Shown piece by piece: positions 16,746-25,441 of a stretch of DNA of 64,000 nt. Source of the stretch: Clostridium sp. UBA4548 (GTDB taxonomy: Bacteria > Bacillota > Clostridia > Clostridiales > Clostridiaceae); NCBI RefSeq assembly GCF_002387895.1, contig NZ_DGLI01000044.1, forward strand, positions 119,938-183,937. The letters are read 5' to 3'. The position numbers and the translations under genes were made by a program. Every line of letters starts with the position of its first letter. Position 1 is the first letter of the stretch. Under the pieces are notes generated by a model. It saw nothing but the letters and a program-made list of their open reading frames with translations, made no database searches and was not told the origin of the DNA.

Positions 16746-17156
16746 CTAAGCTACATATTTTTTTATTACCTCAGGAATTTCTCTTTCATTACAATTTACA
16801 TTTATATAAAAGTTTACGTTGAATTTTTTCACTAAATATTCTAATTTAGATAATAAAAGTACCATATCTTCATTAGATTTACATATATCATTAAGTACGC
16901 CATCTATAAATATAGCCTCGATATCGTAATCCTTTGAAATAATACCGCACATAAAACCATAAAAATCCTTATAATTGTGAATATTAAAGTCTTTAGAGCA
17001 AATAAATCTTATATCTCTATTTACTTCCAACATTACCCTTGTATCGTCATCAATATAAACTAAATTTCCTTTTGCTTCTTCTGTTTTTAAATTAGCCAAA
17101 TTAACTAGAGCTTTTGTTTTTCCAGATCCTCTTTCTTTACAAAATACATGAATCAT
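16746..17156 (-). CDS. Small P-loop protein (annotated elsewhere as PilT-like)
   Basis: The 136-residue protein begins MIHVFCKERGSGKTKAL, a Walker A loop (GSGKT) at residues 10-14. It has a hydrophobic Walker B-like strand IEAIFIDGV near residue 83. The fold is a minimal P-loop NTPase, too small for a true PilT retraction ATPase. Similar clostridial proteins are often labelled twitching-motility protein without support. The ATG at 17156 is chosen because GGGGGC lies before it; a TTG 15 bases earlier is too early. It is a single gene next to the tyrS promoter. Confidence 0.75.
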   Translation of the reverse strand: MIHVFCKERGSGKTKALVNLANLKTEEAKGNLVYIDDDTRVMLEVNRDIRFICSKDFNIHNYKDFYGFMCGIISKDYDIEAIFIDGVLNDICKSNEDMVLLLSKLEYLVKKFNVNFYINVNCNEREIPEVIKKYVA

Positions 17157-17499
17157 CTTAAACGCCCCCAAACTATTTTATTACTTATAATAATAATATT
17201 TGATAATACAGTTAAATATTATCATTTAGTTGATTTTCTATAAGTTTATTAATTACTTGGTAATTTGTTTTAGAAAATCAGTTTTAGCAAATGTACAAAT
17301 TTACCTACTGGAATGCTTATAATTAAGCTCATTTAAGAAAGTTTATGAAAAACTTACTGTAATGAATAACCTAAGGTTAATAGCTTACAATGTCATTTCT
17401 AAATTTCATAGAAAATTAGTTGTTATAATAATCCTCCTTTATATTAAATAAATGTGATTATACTTTATATTATATAATATTCAGAATATTTTTACAACG
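17157..17499. other. AT-rich gap, no clear feature
   Basis: About 340 bases between two genes of the same direction. I see no gene, no convincing terminator and no strong promoter, only AT-rich sequence; the promoter of the small P-loop gene must be inside. Confidence 0.5.
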
Positions 17500-18648
17500 T
17501 TACAAAGAAATATTTTTAATTCCCGGAAAAATAACTTTGAATATATTTTCCTCTAAAGAATTAATAAACTTGATTCTTCCTATATTTTTAAAGCCCCTTT
17601 TCATAATTGAGAATCCTGGATAGGGCTTTAAGTATCTTTTCTTATTATCTAAAGCAATAAGTTTATCATAAATCCACATATTTCTTTTAATGTAGCTGTG
17701 GTTTTTATCATTATTATTTAATATCATTGCTCCTGGACTTGATACTATAACACTATTTTCACTAATTACAATTTCAATAACTTTTCCATGGAGACTATAA
17801 TCCCTATATAGTATTGCATTGTTTATTGCTTCACAAATACTGTTTACAGGATATTTTGATGGAAGAATAGTTTTCAAAAGATTTTCGCTTAACTCTAATA
17901 AAGTTAATAAACTCCCTTGAAGTACTGTTACACCACTTTTACGTCCTTCTAATCTGTTGATAACTTTAATCATATTATGAGGCAAGTATATACTATTCAC
18001 ATCAGAAAAAATTAAAAGGCCACCAAGGGTTACCATTCTATTTCCGCTATCCTTATCCATATAGGTAATAGCTGCAGCGTCCATAAATTCAACCCTATTT
18101 TCTTCGCTAATTTCTATTCCTTTTGAAGCAAAGTATCTGTCTATAGTACTGTAATTTAATATATTTATACTGCTATTTACTATAGGTGACACTTCTATAT
18201 TAAAACTTAAACTTTCAGAAAGATAACTTATTACTTCTTCTTTTTTCATGGTATCAGTAGTGGATCCTCTTCTAATATAAAAAGCTCCATTATCTCTTAT
18301 TTGATAAGGCTTTTGAGTACCTGAGAAAATTGTTATAACTCCTAATCTTTTAGCTCCATATTTAACAAGCTCAAAAGCTATGGGAATTGGTGGTACACAT
18401 CTAGAGCTTATTACTTGTTGAATAGACTCTTCATTTAAATCCATGTCCTCTATGCCCATAATCTCCTTAGTCTTATCCTCTACTCCAATAACTATATATC
18501 CTCTTCCTCCTCGGGAATTTGCAATGGCACATACATCCTTTGCAAGCTCTTTTTTACCACTATCGGTGTAAATATCTATTTTTCGCTTAAAATCTAACTT
18601 TGTACTTTCTTCTTTTTTAAGCAGGTTTTTAACTTTTCGAAACTCCAT
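17500..18648 (-). CDS. AlbA_2 (Schlafen-like) domain protein
   Basis: The 382-residue protein opens with an AlbA_2 domain (about 1-130: ESTKLDFKRK, DVCAIANSRGGRGYIVIGVED, RCVPPIPIAFELV, YIRRGSTTDTMKKEEV). This is usually read as a putative DNA- or nucleic-acid-binding or nuclease-like domain. The remainder resembles the RecG-like C-terminal part (VNSICEAINNAILYRDYSLHG, VIVSSPGAMI), a GHKL-ATPase-like region. These proteins are commonly called transcriptional regulators or helicases, but no helicase motifs are visible here. A GAGGAGA site supports the ATG. It is a stand-alone gene. Confidence 0.8.
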   Translation of the reverse strand: MEFRKVKNLLKKEESTKLDFKRKIDIYTDSGKKELAKDVCAIANSRGGRGYIVIGVEDKTKEIMGIEDMDLNEESIQQVISSRCVPPIPIAFELVKYGAKRLGVITIFSGTQKPYQIRDNGAFYIRRGSTTDTMKKEEVISYLSESLSFNIEVSPIVNSSINILNYSTIDRYFASKGIEISEENRVEFMDAAAITYMDKDSGNRMVTLGGLLIFSDVNSIYLPHNMIKVINRLEGRKSGVTVLQGSLLTLLELSENLLKTILPSKYPVNSICEAINNAILYRDYSLHGKVIEIVISENSVIVSSPGAMILNNNDKNHSYIKRNMWIYDKLIALDNKKRYLKPYPGFSIMKRGFKNIGRIKFINSLEENIFKVIFPGIKNISL

Positions 18649-18753
18649 AAATATTCTCCTCTAGCGCTTTATATTATTCTATGCTGTTATAATTTTATGT
18701 TTCCATATTACCACTAATTACAGTAATATTATACCATATTTTAAAAAATCCTA

Positions 18754-18781
18754 TTGTCTTATAATTAAAATATGATATAAT
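18754..18781 (+). promoter_or_regulatory. Promoter of the zinc-ribbon gene
   Basis: TTGTCT (18754-18759) and TATAAT (18776-18781) are 16 bases apart, giving a leader of about 125 bases before the start codon at 18914. Confidence 0.65.
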
Positions 18782-18833
18782 TAAATTAGAGTTAAAACTC
18801 TAATAAGTAAGATTAATTAACAGGCAATTATCC

Positions 18834-18905
18834 CCTCCTTTAGTCAAGAGGTAGTTTATGTGTGATAGTGTTCCTAGTTTAATTAGTCCTTAGATTAAAA
18901 GGAGG
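18834..18905 (+). promoter_or_regulatory. Leader stem that sequesters the ribosome binding site
   Basis: CCTCCTTTAGTC (18834-18845) pairs with GATTAAAAGGAGG (18893-18905) in 12 pairs with one bulged A and one G-U pair, closing a 47-base loop. The 3' arm is the ribosome binding site of the zinc-ribbon gene at 18914, so closing the stem should block translation. This fits an RNA thermometer or other translational switch (inference). Confidence 0.6.
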
Positions 18906-18913
18906 TCATTATA

Positions 18914-19081
18914 ATGGCAGATAGAAACATAACATGTAAAGATTGTGGAAAAGAATTTATATTCACTGAGGGCGAGCAAGCTTTCTACAAAGAAAAAGGA
19001 TTTGAAAATGATCCAGTAAGATGCCCAGAGTGCAGAAAAGCTAGAAAAAACACTAGAAACAACGGATTCAACAAAAGATAA
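18914..19081 (+). CDS. Small zinc-ribbon protein (55 residues)
   Basis: The 55-residue protein has two cysteine knuckles, CKDCG (residues 8-12) and CPEC (37-40), spaced like a treble-clef zinc ribbon. Between them is FIFTEGEQAFYKEKGF, and the tail is very basic (RKARKNTRNNGFNKR). This matches the small probable-zinc-ribbon family found as single-domain proteins in clostridia; nucleic-acid binding is likely but unproven. AAAAGGAGG precedes the ATG. It has its own promoter, structured leader and terminator, so it is an independent regulated unit. Confidence 0.88.
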   Translation: MADRNITCKDCGKEFIFTEGEQAFYKEKGFENDPVRCPECRKARKNTRNNGFNKR

Positions 19082-19098
19082 TAACTAACAGTTAAAAC

Positions 19099-19127
19099 AA
19101 AGCATTTCTATTAATTAGAAATGCTTT
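19099..19127 (+). terminator. Terminator of the zinc-ribbon gene
   Basis: A perfect 12-bp stem (AAAGCATTTCTA and complement) with loop TTAAT is followed by TTATTTTG. The remaining 19130-19360 gap holds nothing I can support. Confidence 0.85.
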
Positions 19128-19365
19128 TTATTTTGCTTCAAACATATTAAACCCAAGTCTTGTATTTCTTGTTAATTAAAATACCTGAATTCATTTTATT
19201 CATAAGTAAGGATTACTCTATTGTTAACTTTGGCAAATAACACAGCTTCATTAAGTAAATTCTACTATTCATTGCTTTCATGTAGTAAGCCACTGATTCC
19301 ATTATATTTTATTTAAGCTATAGTTTTTTGCAATAGTTTAGCTATAGCTGAAACTTAGTAGAATA

Positions 19366-19433
19366 AAAAAATAGAAGCTTTATAATCTAGATTATACTTC
19401 ACCCTAATCTAATATTCTAAAGCTTCTATTTTA
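19366..19433 (-). terminator. Terminator after the ECF S-component gene
   Basis: An AAAATAGAAGCTTTA arm pairs with TAAAGCTTCTATTTT across an inner TAGATTA/TAATCTA pair. It abuts the stop codon at 19434; on the minus strand it ends in a T-run. Confidence 0.75.
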
Positions 19434-20000
19434 CTATAATTTCAATACTTTTTTTAGTGGTTCAGTTAAAGGCAATGCAATAGCGATTCCTGCTAAAACT
19501 TGAAGTCCATTAAAAGATATATCTTTTAATGCTAATGCAAATGCAGAAATTAAAGATGGAGCTCCATAAGCATAATAATTTAGTAATCCACCTGCAACAA
19601 AGTATCCAGCTATCATAAATACACCAGCAACAATAAATGCAAATAAATTATTTATAAAGTTCTTACCTTCATATCCCTTTCTATATGCAATAGTTCCTGC
19701 TATATAAGCCATTACTCCTTTAATTACAAAGGTAAAAGGTGCCCAAATTATATAAGGTGATAAAGCATCAAATAAAGTCATACCAATAGCTGCTGCTATA
19801 GCACCCTTCTTTTTTCCTAAAAGCACTGCTGCCAAGAAAACCACTGCATCTCCTAAATGAAGCACAGCACCATTTCCTACTGGTATGGCAATCATACTTG
19901 TGGCTACATAAGCTAATGCAGCCATCAATGCCACATGAATTAAGCCTAAAGTATCAACTGAAGACTTATTCTTCATTGATAGCTTATTTTGTTTTTCCAT
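19434..20000 (-). CDS. ECF transporter S component
   Basis: The 188-residue integral membrane protein has about six membrane segments. It carries S-component hallmarks: an alanine-rich first helix (HVALMAALAYVATSM), GAVLHLGDAVVFLAAVLLGKKKGAIAAAIGMTLFDALSPY, and a helix ending AYIAGTIAYRKGYEGK. Such proteins bind a vitamin or other micronutrient and dock on a shared EcfA-EcfA'-EcfT module encoded elsewhere. The LHLGD segment resembles the HmpT/PdxU-like group (hydroxymethylpyrimidine or pyridoxine), but the ligand cannot be fixed from sequence. A GGAGGGGG site precedes the ATG. Its 5' region carries a candidate operator. Confidence 0.88.
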   Translation of the reverse strand: MEKQNKLSMKNKSSVDTLGLIHVALMAALAYVATSMIAIPVGNGAVLHLGDAVVFLAAVLLGKKKGAIAAAIGMTLFDALSPYIIWAPFTFVIKGVMAYIAGTIAYRKGYEGKNFINNLFAFIVAGVFMIAGYFVAGGLLNYYAYGAPSLISAFALALKDISFNGLQVLAGIAIALPLTEPLKKVLKL

Positions 20001-20132
20001 AGTCCCCCTCCTTAAAGTTTGATATGTAATATTAATAGTGCACTTAATTTAGCTATAAAATAACTTTTTCATAGTTTGAAACTTATAAACTACTTTATCA
20101 TCTACCATTGTTTATAGTTCAATACATCCATT

Positions 20133-20150
20133 AATTGTACTGATACAATT
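20133..20150. promoter_or_regulatory. Candidate operator in the ECF gene leader
   Basis: AATTGTA-CTGA-TACAATT is a perfect 7-bp inverted repeat. Two direct copies of TTTACACC (20155-20162 and 20167-20174, 12-base period) lie between it and the promoter, close to the expected transcription start. The spacing suits a dimeric repressor, for example of the GntR class. Confidence 0.45.
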
Positions 20151-20177
20151 TAGTTTTACACCAACATTTACACCAGT

Positions 20178-20205
20178 ATTATATAACAATTTTTCATAAT
20201 TTCAA
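20178..20205 (-). promoter_or_regulatory. Promoter of the ECF S-component gene
   Basis: On the minus strand TTGAAA (20200-20205) and TATAAT (20178-20183) are 16 bases apart. The leader to the ATG is about 170 bases. The rest of 20206-20395 holds nothing clear. Confidence 0.65.
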
Positions 20206-20397
20206 CTAATTTAGTTAAGAATTATAAATATTTTTTTCAAGCCGTTTTTTATCTGAAGTCTATCTTAATTCATATATTAGGATAATATATGATAATCATT
20301 TTTATGTTTTTAGAATTAAGCTTCTATTATTCACTGGTCAATTACACTGAATTAAGCTTAGATCTTTTTTAAAACTTTACTAGTATATGTGTTCAAT

Positions 20398-20433
20398 AAA
20401 AAAAGGCTGAAGTCAATGACTTCAACCTTTTTA
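20398..20433 (-). terminator. Terminator after prfC
   Basis: A stem AAGGCTGAAGTCA/TGACTTCAACCTT lies just past the prfC stop; the minus strand ends in a T-run (the A-run at 20398-20404). Confidence 0.85.
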
Positions 20434-20434
20434 A

Positions 20435-22033
20435 TTATTCATCACTTTTTCCAATATTCGATAGCACTAACCCTTTATTATGATCTAATGCCCAACTAAT
20501 TCCCCAATCACTTTGGAATATTAACAAATCTCTATCTTTTAAATCTTTAACAACCTTAGTATCACTTGTTAAATTCAAAGTATCTACTGGCTTATCATAA
20601 TTTTCTATCCATCTAATATTCTTATATGCTAACATATCCATTTTTATATCTACATTATACTCATTTTTTAATCTAAATTCTAAAACCTCAAACTGAAGTA
20701 CTCCAACAACCCCTACTATTATTTGCTCTGTTCCAATATGAAGTTCCTTGAAGACTTGAATTGCTCCCTCTTGAGCTATTTGAGTTACACCTTTTATAAA
20801 CTGTTTTCTCTTCATAGTATCAACAGTTCTAACTCTAGCAAAATGTTCCGGTGCGAAGGTAGGTATCCCTTCAAACTTAAACTTTTTACTTGGAGAGCAT
20901 AAGGTATCTCCTATGCTAAATATACCTGGGTCAAAGACTCCTATAATGTCCCCTGCATATGCCTCTTCAATAATTTCCCTATCTTGAGCCAGAAACTGTT
21001 GTGGCTGTGCAAGCTTTATTTTCCCTCCACCTTGTGCATGGTAAACTTCCATACCTTTTTCAAAGGCTCCCGAACAAATTCTCATAAATGCTATTCTATC
21101 TCTATGAGCTTTATTCATATTTGCTTGTATTTTGAATACAAAAGCTGAAAACTCCTTATCAAAAGGATTTATATGACCTGCATTAGAATTTCTACCAAGT
21201 GGTGGTGTGGTTAACTTTAAGAAGTGTGCAAGAAATGGCTCCACACCAAAATTTGTTAAAGCACTACCAAAGAATACTGGAGTTAACTCTCCATTTCTAA
21301 CCTTTTCATCATTGAACTCATCACCAGCTACGTCTAACAATTCGATATCATCAAGTAGCTTTTCATACAAACTATCAGTAATAGCCTCTCTCGCTGTTAC
21401 TTCATCATCTATATTAATTATTGTTTCATGGACTTCTCTTTGCCCATGGTCACCTGAATCAAAAATTTGAATTTCCCTTGCATTTCTATCATAAACCCCT
21501 TTAAAATGCATTCCAGTTCCTATAGGCCAATTCATTGGATAAGATTTAATTCCAAGTTCACTCTCTAATTCTTCCATTAACTCAAAAGGGTCCCTAGTTT
21601 CTCTATCCATCTTGTTTACAAAGGTAAATATGGGTATCTCCCTTATGCTACAAACATGGAACAATTTTCTTGTTTGGTCCTCTACCCCTTTAGCTCCATC
21701 AATAACCATTACGGCACTATCAGCAGCCATTAAAGTTCTATAAGTATCTTCACTAAAATCTTGGTGTCCTGGAGTATCTAGAATGTTTATACAATATCCA
21801 CTATAGTTAAATTGCATTACAGAAGAAGTAACAGAAATACCTCTTTTCTTTTCTATCTCCATCCAGTCTGAAACTGCATGCTTAGATGCCTTTCTAGCCT
21901 TAACCGAACCAGCAAGTCTAATTGCTCCCCCATATAAAAGTAGCTTTTCAGTAAGTGTTGTCTTACCTGCGTCTGGGTGAGAAATTATAGCAAAGGTTCT
22001 TCTTTTTTCTATCTCTCTTATGTAATCGCTCAA
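20435..22033 (-). CDS. prfC: Peptide chain release factor 3
   Basis: The 532-residue translational GTPase recycles release factors RF1/RF2 after termination. The G-domain motifs are all present: SHPDAGKTTL (G1, near residue 16), the KKRGISVTSS switch, DTPGHQDFSEDTY (G3), and FVNKMDRE (G4). These are followed by EF-Tu-like domain II and the RF3 C-terminal domain. Length agrees with family members (about 525-530). The start is TTG at 22033, 9 bases after AAGGAGCG. It stands alone, divergent from the P-loop gene at 22406. Confidence 0.96.
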   Translation of the reverse strand: MSDYIREIEKRRTFAIISHPDAGKTTLTEKLLLYGGAIRLAGSVKARKASKHAVSDWMEIEKKRGISVTSSVMQFNYSGYCINILDTPGHQDFSEDTYRTLMAADSAVMVIDGAKGVEDQTRKLFHVCSIREIPIFTFVNKMDRETRDPFELMEELESELGIKSYPMNWPIGTGMHFKGVYDRNAREIQIFDSGDHGQREVHETIINIDDEVTAREAITDSLYEKLLDDIELLDVAGDEFNDEKVRNGELTPVFFGSALTNFGVEPFLAHFLKLTTPPLGRNSNAGHINPFDKEFSAFVFKIQANMNKAHRDRIAFMRICSGAFEKGMEVYHAQGGGKIKLAQPQQFLAQDREIIEEAYAGDIIGVFDPGIFSIGDTLCSPSKKFKFEGIPTFAPEHFARVRTVDTMKRKQFIKGVTQIAQEGAIQVFKELHIGTEQIIVGVVGVLQFEVLEFRLKNEYNVDIKMDMLAYKNIRWIENYDKPVDTLNLTSDTKVVKDLKDRDLLIFQSDWGISWALDHNKGLVLSNIGKSDE

Positions 22034-22342
22034 AGCTATCGCTCCTTATCCTCTATTAATTTATGTTACTTGTAATAAAAAGTATATTTTCACTATAACC
22101 TTTTATGTTATTAACAGTTTTACCTTACTAAATTTTATCTTGGTTTTACATACATCCTATATAATAACATAATAACTAAGTTAAAACAATTTTTTTATAC
22201 AATATCAGGCTAAAACTTACATTATATAAACCTCTATTCTCTCTAGAAGCTGTATTTCCTATACTACTGAAATTACTACCCTCTTTAACATATGCCTTCC
22301 AATTATATTATGACGCATTTTTTGCTTTTTATTGGTATCCTG

Positions 22343-22371
22343 TTGAAAATTGTAATTATTATTGCTATAAT
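22343..22371 (+). promoter_or_regulatory. Promoter of the P-loop ATPase gene
   Basis: TTGAAA (22343-22348) and TATAAT (22366-22371) are 17 bases apart, 35 bases before the start codon. The rest of the divergent gap 22034-22342 shows nothing else I can support. Confidence 0.75.
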
Positions 22372-22405
22372 TAAAAAGCTTATTAATTAATTTGGAGGTC
22401 ATAAA

Positions 22406-22993
22406 ATGACTACTAGAATAGCAATACTGGGCGGACCAAGATGTGGAAAGACCACTCTTATGCAACAGTTATATGTGGATATGAAAATTGCCGGATTAGA
22501 TGTTGGATGTGCTTCAGAGTATAGTACAGATTATTTAAGAGAAAAGGGCATGATTGAAACTATTTCTGAACAATACGGAATATACTTAGGTCAGCTTAAG
22601 TTAGAAGAGGATCTATGCTCCTTTGATTATGCAATCACGGACTATGCTACTTTTGTACCATATATCTATGCTAGGTTTATGCTAGGAAACAGAAAACGTA
22701 CAATTAAAGAAATTGAAATATTAAAAGACTTATACGGTCTTGCTATAAGAGACATTTCTAAATATGATTATATTTTTTATGTTGGGAGAGAGTTTGGATA
22801 CTCTAAGGATGGAGTAAGATGGCAAGATGAAAAAGCTGCTACTGCAATTGATGATGCTATTTTACAATTTCTAGATACTGAGTCAGTTCCCTATTCAAAG
22901 TTAACCGGCAACACTAAGGAAAGAGCCAAGCAGATACTTGATGTTTTAGGTATTAAAGCAGAAGTACATAATTCTGATAATGAACTAGTATAA
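22406..22993 (+). CDS. P-loop ATPase, AAA_28/NadR-like
   Basis: The 195-residue soluble protein starts with a clear Walker A loop, ILGGPRCGKTTLMQQL (residues 7-22). It has an acidic FDYAITDYATFVPY strand that may act as Walker B, and a kinase-like C-terminal part (YIFYVGREFGYSKDGVRW). The layout resembles AAA_28 / NadR-type nucleotide-binding proteins, some of which phosphorylate small metabolites. The substrate is unknown. GGAGGTC precedes the ATG. It is monocistronic with its own promoter and terminator. Confidence 0.75.
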   Translation: MTTRIAILGGPRCGKTTLMQQLYVDMKIAGLDVGCASEYSTDYLREKGMIETISEQYGIYLGQLKLEEDLCSFDYAITDYATFVPYIYARFMLGNRKRTIKEIEILKDLYGLAIRDISKYDYIFYVGREFGYSKDGVRWQDEKAATAIDDAILQFLDTESVPYSKLTGNTKERAKQILDVLGIKAEVHNSDNELV

Positions 22994-23023
22994 AAATACT
23001 TTTCATTTCTCTATTTAAAGGTT

Positions 23024-23054
23024 AAACCTAGTTTCTTTTATGGAAACTAGGTTT
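23024..23054 (+). terminator. Terminator after the P-loop ATPase gene
   Basis: A perfect 12-bp stem AAACCTAGTTTC/GAAACTAGGTTT is followed by CTTTTTATTTT. It may also serve trpS, which converges on it. Confidence 0.88.
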
Positions 23055-23084
23055 CTTTTTATTTTACCAGTTATTTTTTGCCAA

Positions 23085-24092
23085 TTATTTAGATGTATTA
23101 GGAATTAGCCCAATTTTCTTTTGCATTTTTCTTAAAGTTTTCATAGCTACATAATTAGCTTTTTCTGCACCTGCTTTATAAATACTTTCTAGATATGACT
23201 TGTTGTTTAACAATTCCTTAACCTTAGTTTGAACTGACTCTAGTTCACTAACTATAGCTTCAGCAACATCTGTTTTAAACTGAGCATAGCCCATTCCCTC
23301 ATATTTATTTTCAATTTCTTCAATAGTTTCACCAGTAATTGTACTTAATATTGTCATTAAATTTTTAACTCCAGGTTGATCATCACTGAATTTAACCACT
23401 CCCAAGCTATCTGTAACGGCCCTTGAAACTTTTTTTCTAATAACTTCCGGCGGATCCATAACTTGAATTGAACCATTTGGATTTTCTTCTGACTTAGCCA
23501 TCTTTTTTGTAGGGTCTTGTAAATCCATTATTTTTGCCCCAGTTTTTGCTACATATGGTTCTGGAACTACGAAAGTAGGACTATAGAGTCTATTAAACCT
23601 TTCTGCTAAATCTCTTGCAAGCTCTAAATGCTGAACTTGATCCTTTCCTACAGGAACTAAATCTGTTCCATAAAGAAGCACATCTGCTGCCATAAGAATT
23701 GGATAATTAAATAATCCAGCTCCTATACTTTCTCCACCCTTTTGAGCTTTATCTTTATACTGAGTCATCCTGCTCATTTCTCCCATATATGCAATACAGG
23801 TTAAAAGCCAAGAAGCTTCTGAGTGGGCTGGTACATGAGATTGAATAAATAAGGTGTTTTTCGCTGGATCAATACCAGCTGCAATATAAATTGCAAGTAT
23901 TTCTAAAGTTCTTCTCCTCACGTCAGCAGGAAGCTGCTGTACCGTAATAGCATGTAAATCAACTACGGAAAAATAACAATCATACTCTTCTTGTAACTTT
24001 ACCCAGTTTTTTATAGCTCCTAGATAATTACCTAAGGTTAAATCCCCTGAAGGCTTTACTCCACTAAAAATTACTTTTTTCTTATCTTCCAT
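23085..24092 (-). CDS. trpS: Tryptophan--tRNA ligase
   Basis: The 335-residue class I synthetase charges tRNA-Trp. It has FSGVKPSGDLTLGNYLGAI (HIGH-type TLGN) near residue 15, the conserved ADVLLYGTDLVPVGKDQVQH segment and KKMAKSEEN as the KMSKS loop. Its length is typical. The ATG at 24092 is chosen because AAAGGAG lies 8 bases before it; the GTG at 24101 sits on that site. It is preceded by a T-box with a Trp specifier. Confidence 0.97.
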   Translation of the reverse strand: MEDKKKVIFSGVKPSGDLTLGNYLGAIKNWVKLQEEYDCYFSVVDLHAITVQQLPADVRRRTLEILAIYIAAGIDPAKNTLFIQSHVPAHSEASWLLTCIAYMGEMSRMTQYKDKAQKGGESIGAGLFNYPILMAADVLLYGTDLVPVGKDQVQHLELARDLAERFNRLYSPTFVVPEPYVAKTGAKIMDLQDPTKKMAKSEENPNGSIQVMDPPEVIRKKVSRAVTDSLGVVKFSDDQPGVKNLMTILSTITGETIEEIENKYEGMGYAQFKTDVAEAIVSELESVQTKVKELLNNKSYLESIYKAGAEKANYVAMKTLRKMQKKIGLIPNTSK

Positions 24093-24190
24093 ATCTAACA
24101 CTCCTTTTTAATATTTAATTTAACTACCATACAAAGATTTCACTATGTTTTTATTATTAAACTTGATAATTATCAACTGAAATTAAAAAC

Positions 24191-24403
24191 GCCCTATGGA
24201 TATTATTAATCCATAGGGCGTAAAATACGCGGTACCACCTAAATTTAAAACTATGATGTATAGTTACTCTTTCAGATACAAATTATATCCTATCTCTGTA
24301 ACGTGAGAATCACGTGAAAGACTACTACAGTTCATCTTCCCTCTCCACGACCCATTCAGTTTAATCATAATTATGGTAATCCCACCATCTACCACTCTCT
24401 GTG
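24191..24403 (-). ncRNA. T-box leader (tRNA-Trp sensing) of trpS
   Basis: On the minus strand stem I starts AGAGAGTGGTAGATGG. The specifier TGG is the complement of 24352-24354 (context TGAA-TGG-G). The T-box core AGGTGGTACCGCG lies at 24228-24240, and the terminator stem GCCCTATGGAT/ATCCATAGGGC occupies 24191-24219 with a T-run after it. Confidence 0.94.
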
Positions 24404-24465
24404 AATTTGTTTTTAAACTTACTTACTTCGTTTCAATGATTTTAATAAGTGTTAATTTATTATAT

Positions 24466-24494
24466 ATTATGCAACTATTCTTAGATAGTGTCAA
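24466..24494 (-). promoter_or_regulatory. Promoter of the trpS T-box transcript
   Basis: On the minus strand TTGACA (24489-24494) and CATAAT (24466-24471) are 17 bases apart, upstream of the T-box leader. Confidence 0.75.
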
Positions 24495-24565
24495 GAGTTT
24501 TTTCAACAAATATAAATTTAAAACTAGATTAAAATCTAAGTTGTAATATATACTTTAGGACTTTT

Positions 24566-24940
24566 CTATGATCTCCAAAGTCCGTGTAAATTACAATATT
24601 CTCTAGCATATATTAATTCTTCATTAATTTGAAACTCAGCCACTGGTTGTTCGTCAATTGATAAGAATTTTCTATAAACTCTATCCTTTGTATGAACTTC
24701 TATCCACTCAATATGATGTTCTACTGTCATTGGGTGCAATACAGAACCTACAGTTACTCTATATCCACCTTCTATCTTTTCTACTACTGGTACATGCTTT
24801 TCAACTGCTGCTTCTTGGGTATTTTCTTTTTTAAGAGTCATAGGCTTTCCGCAACATACTAAAGTACCTGCTGCTTCATGGATTACTTCAATTATGTGTC
24901 CACATACCTCACATTTGTATACTTGTCTTAATTCACTCAT
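24566..24940 (-). CDS. dfx: Desulfoferrodoxin (superoxide reductase)
   Basis: The 124-residue protein reduces superoxide to hydrogen peroxide in the cytoplasm of anaerobes. The N-terminal desulforedoxin-type iron centre has CEVCG and the adjacent cysteine pair CCGKPM. The catalytic domain has EKHVPVVE, SVLHPMTVEHHIEWIEV (histidine ligands) and the C-terminal REYCNLHGLW (Cys and His ligands). All centre I and II ligands appear intact. The ATG at 24940 follows GGAGG; the TTG 15 bases earlier overlaps the ribosome site. It is a single gene. Confidence 0.97.
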   Translation of the reverse strand: MSELRQVYKCEVCGHIIEVIHEAAGTLVCCGKPMTLKKENTQEAAVEKHVPVVEKIEGGYRVTVGSVLHPMTVEHHIEWIEVHTKDRVYRKFLSIDEQPVAEFQINEELIYAREYCNLHGLWRS

Positions 24941-25177
24941 TTCTTTTACCTCCAAACTTTTATTGTCATTAATACTATAATACCATAATTTAGAAAAAAT
25001 TACACATCATTATTATAATATGCACAAATTAAATTTTTATTAATTATATATCTTTAGAAAATTATTGATTTTTATTATGTTAGGTATTTAATTATAGTTT
25101 TTACACAAGATAGTCATAAGAAACTTCTTTCTATAGATTTTTCTTATAAATTATTTTTAATAAAAGGAGGAGTATTT

Positions 25178-25441
25178 ATGGAAACTAAAAATAAAAACAA
25201 CGAACCTAAAAAGGTATATGGCCCTAATCAAAGGGATTTTTTAGAAGTTAATCCTAAAGAAGTTAAAGCCTATTCATTAGAAGACTACACTCTCCTACCT
25301 GACAATGTACAAGATCCAATAGTTTCGAACAATATATCTTATATGGAGTTTGACTATACTTATAATGGTGGTGAAGATCTTCTTGGCTTTTCAAATGAGA
25401 TTCCAGAAACACCTAAGAATCCTAGAAATATAAATAATTAA
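25178..25441 (+). CDS. Hypothetical small hydrophilic protein
   Basis: The 87-residue protein has no signal peptide, membrane segment or cysteine and is rich in Asn, Glu, Pro and Tyr (PKKVYGPNQRDFLEVNPKEV). It is preceded by an excellent AAAGGAGGAG site, which is the main support for it being real. I do not recognise the family. The high Asn/Pro/Tyr content could fit a disordered or spore-related protein, but nothing shows this. Confidence 0.6.
   Translation: METKNKNNEPKKVYGPNQRDFLEVNPKEVKAYSLEDYTLLPDNVQDPIVSNNISYMEFDYTYNGGEDLLGFSNEIPETPKNPRNINN

Noticed and set aside
22259..22465. Minus-strand frame over the start of the P-loop ATPase gene
   Set aside because: It overlaps a well-supported gene and promoter on the other strand and has no ribosome site.
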